A DNA stretch of 8,210 nt, taken from contig DIYS01000182.1 in assembly GCA_002429115.1 (NCBI GenBank), positions 1-8,210 of the forward strand, read 5' to 3'. Under the pieces are notes generated by a model. It had not been told where the DNA came from and ran no database searches. It saw nothing but the letters and a program-made list of their open reading frames with translations. The position numbers were made by a program, and so were the translations under genes. The stretch comes from Saccharicrinis sp. UBA6048 (GTDB lineage Bacteria; Bacteroidota; Bacteroidia; Bacteroidales; Marinilabiliaceae). Positions 7,385 through 8,210 of this stretch are shown one piece after another (the stretch's first letter is position 1; every line of letters begins with the position of its first letter).

Positions 7385-8152
7385 TCATTTTTCAACATCG
7401 GTTAACGCCTTACATTCAGACTTTAAATTTGACAACCATAAGCCAAAATCCGACCAAGATTGACTACTTCCATCAACGCCATAATGAAATTCATCAGGAA
7501 TTAAGATTACCTGGCTTTGTAATTCTGAACTTTGTGGCCCATATTTCTCTCGTTCGATATAATCCGGATCAGTCACTTGCCATTTTAGTTGCTTTCGACC
7601 ACTCTGCACATTAATCTGAACAGGTTCAACATGTTGATCATATATCGAATAAGCAAAACCTTCAGGTATATCAACGGTGAGTGTAGCTTCCTTAACCGGA
7701 ACACGACGATAAGGACGAGATCGCCAGTAAGCTAAAAAACAATAATCTTTTAATTCTTCTGTATAGCTATACTTTACCACATATGGATATCGGTTGTGTA
7801 TTAACTCAAATGAAAGAATCATATTATCACTATGAAAGTACAAATACGAAGATGTATGCGCCCTCTGTATGTCTTTCTTTTTAAGTGATCTGACTTTATT
7901 TCCAAGTATATCATAAATTCCGGCATTCAGTATTTTTATCTGATTATCTTTCGAATAGGGGATTGTCACTTCTGCATACTTGGTTCCTTTTGCAGTGTTA
8001 ATTTGAATATTAATAGATGTCTTCTTAACAAGCTTATTGCCCACAAGCTCAATATGGGTATGCGATTGATTGATTTGACAATCCGGTAACTGTGCAATTA
8101 GTGGTTTATTGGTGATAATAATTATCACAATTAAAAGGGGTAGGCGCATCAT
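7385..8152 (-). CDS. N-terminal fragment: signal peptide plus DUF3857 domain
   Basis: Upstream half of the interrupted gene, 255 residues. Residues 1-20 (MMRLP, then a strongly hydrophobic run ending PLIA) form a signal peptide with likely cleavage before Gln21. The DUF3857 domain follows, recognisable from IHNRYPYVVKYSY (118-130), AYWRSRPYRRVPVKEATLTV (141-160) and SWSDFGLWLSNL (232-243), which precedes the transglutaminase core in intact homologues. It ends at TGA, shortly before the core would begin. There are two adjacent ATG codons (8152 and 8149); either gives the same signal peptide, and neither has a Shine-Dalgarno motif. If made alone, this would be an exported DUF3857 domain without the enzymatic core. 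Confidence 0.75.
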   Translation of the reverse strand: MMRLPLLIVIIIITNKPLIAQLPDCQINQSHTHIELVGNKLVKKTSINIQINTAKGTKYAEVTIPYSKDNQIKILNAGIYDILGNKVRSLKKKDIQRAHTSSYLYFHSDNMILSFELIHNRYPYVVKYSYTEELKDYCFLAYWRSRPYRRVPVKEATLTVDIPEGFAYSIYDQHVEPVQINVQSGRKQLKWQVTDPDYIEREKYGPQSSELQSQVILIPDEFHYGVDGSSQSWSDFGLWLSNLKSECKALTDVEK

Positions 8153-8161
8153 AATTGTTTT

Positions 8162-8191
8162 TTTGAAGATACATTTTTTATCCTACTTTTG
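8162..8191 (+). promoter_or_regulatory. Bacteroidota-type promoter pointing out of the window
   Basis: TTTG at 8162-8165 and TACTTTTG at 8184-8191, a perfect match to TAnnTTTG, are separated by 18 bp, within the spacing known for Bacteroidota primary sigma-factor promoters. The site reads rightward and would start transcription about 6-8 bp after 8191, serving a gene beyond 8210 that is divergent from the DUF3857 pair. The promoter of that pair is not obvious in the 58 bp visible and may overlap or lie further right. Confidence 0.6.
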
Positions 8192-8210
8192 TAACTATTC
8201 AGGTTCTATT

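Larger units (their letters stand above)
6305..8152 (-). pseudogene. DUF3857 transglutaminase-like gene interrupted by an in-frame TGA
   Basis: One reading frame covers 615 residues from the ATG at 8152 to the TAA at 6305, broken only by a TGA at 7385-7387 (codon 256). Both sides are in the same frame and together give the complete family architecture: signal peptide, DUF3857 domain (about 45-225), linker, transglutaminase-like core with Cys311, His354 and Asp369, and a C-terminal domain. The total matches the 653-residue paralogue just downstream. The stretch immediately after the TGA (KVDQLIVNCSSDLDKVKV) continues the family sequence leading into LYKYLQDNTRY, which shows that the stop falls inside the conserved protein. 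I see no other lesion. Explanations are a recent nonsense mutation (a single base change from AGA, CGA or GGA), a sequencing error, or readthrough. If the stop is real, the catalytic half would not be exported. Confidence 0.85.

Noticed and set aside
7331..7387. Frameshift as the cause of the split DUF3857 gene
   Set aside because: The TGA at 7385 and the GTG at 7333 are exactly 18 codons apart and family sequence continues in the same frame between them, so no insertion or deletion is needed. A nonsense substitution explains it.
7385..7387. TGA decoded as selenocysteine
   Set aside because: The TGA is not at the catalytic Cys position (that is Cys311, intact), and the only downstream pairing noticed is a weak 5 bp AGATC/GATCT stem with a long loop, not a SECIS-like hairpin.
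1..8210. CRISPR array, tRNA/rRNA, insertion sequence, defence or toxin-antitoxin system
   Set aside because: No spaced direct repeats, tRNA-like fold, terminal inverted repeats, transposase or effector-like gene was found; the genes are metabolic housekeeping plus a secreted family of unknown role.

Overview
The window looks like ordinary chromosomal DNA of a Bacteroidota bacterium. The reasons are an AT-rich composition, start codons preceded by A/T-rich sequence without a Shine-Dalgarno motif, a match to the Bacteroidota promoter consensus (TTTG / TAnnTTTG) at the right edge, and a tandem pair of secreted DUF3857/transglutaminase-like/DUF3858 proteins, an architecture typical of that phylum. 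The order cannot be fixed from this sequence. No RNA gene, mobile element or CRISPR array was seen.

Layout: (1) 1-437, minus strand: N-terminal third-of-a-kilobase of pyruvate, phosphate dikinase (ppdK), running off the left edge. (2) 438-830: a 393 bp divergent spacer with only weak promoter candidates. (3) 831-3152, plus strand: zwf and pgl, the two oxidative pentose phosphate enzymes turning glucose 6-phosphate into 6-phosphogluconate. They are separated by an 84 bp spacer holding a short heptamer repeat and end in a clear hairpin terminator (3157-3189). gnd is not here. (4) 3194-4117, minus strand: a ketopantoate reductase family protein, converging on pgl. (5) 4118-4333: spacer with an inverted repeat and a strong minus-strand terminator. 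(6) 4334-8152, minus strand: two tandem DUF3857-type paralogues read from right to left with 9 bp between them. (7) 8153-8210: start of a divergent promoter region with a good promoter pointing out of the window.

The most notable observation is in region 6. The upstream paralogue (6305-8152) would be a normal 615-residue protein with an intact Cys-His-Asp triad, but a TGA at 7385-7387 lies in frame between its DUF3857 half and its transglutaminase half. The downstream paralogue (4334-6295) is open throughout but has Val and Tyr where the catalytic Cys and His should be. As sequenced, the locus therefore has no uninterrupted, catalytically complete transglutaminase-like protein. I found no convincing new multi-gene system; the remaining findings are modest.
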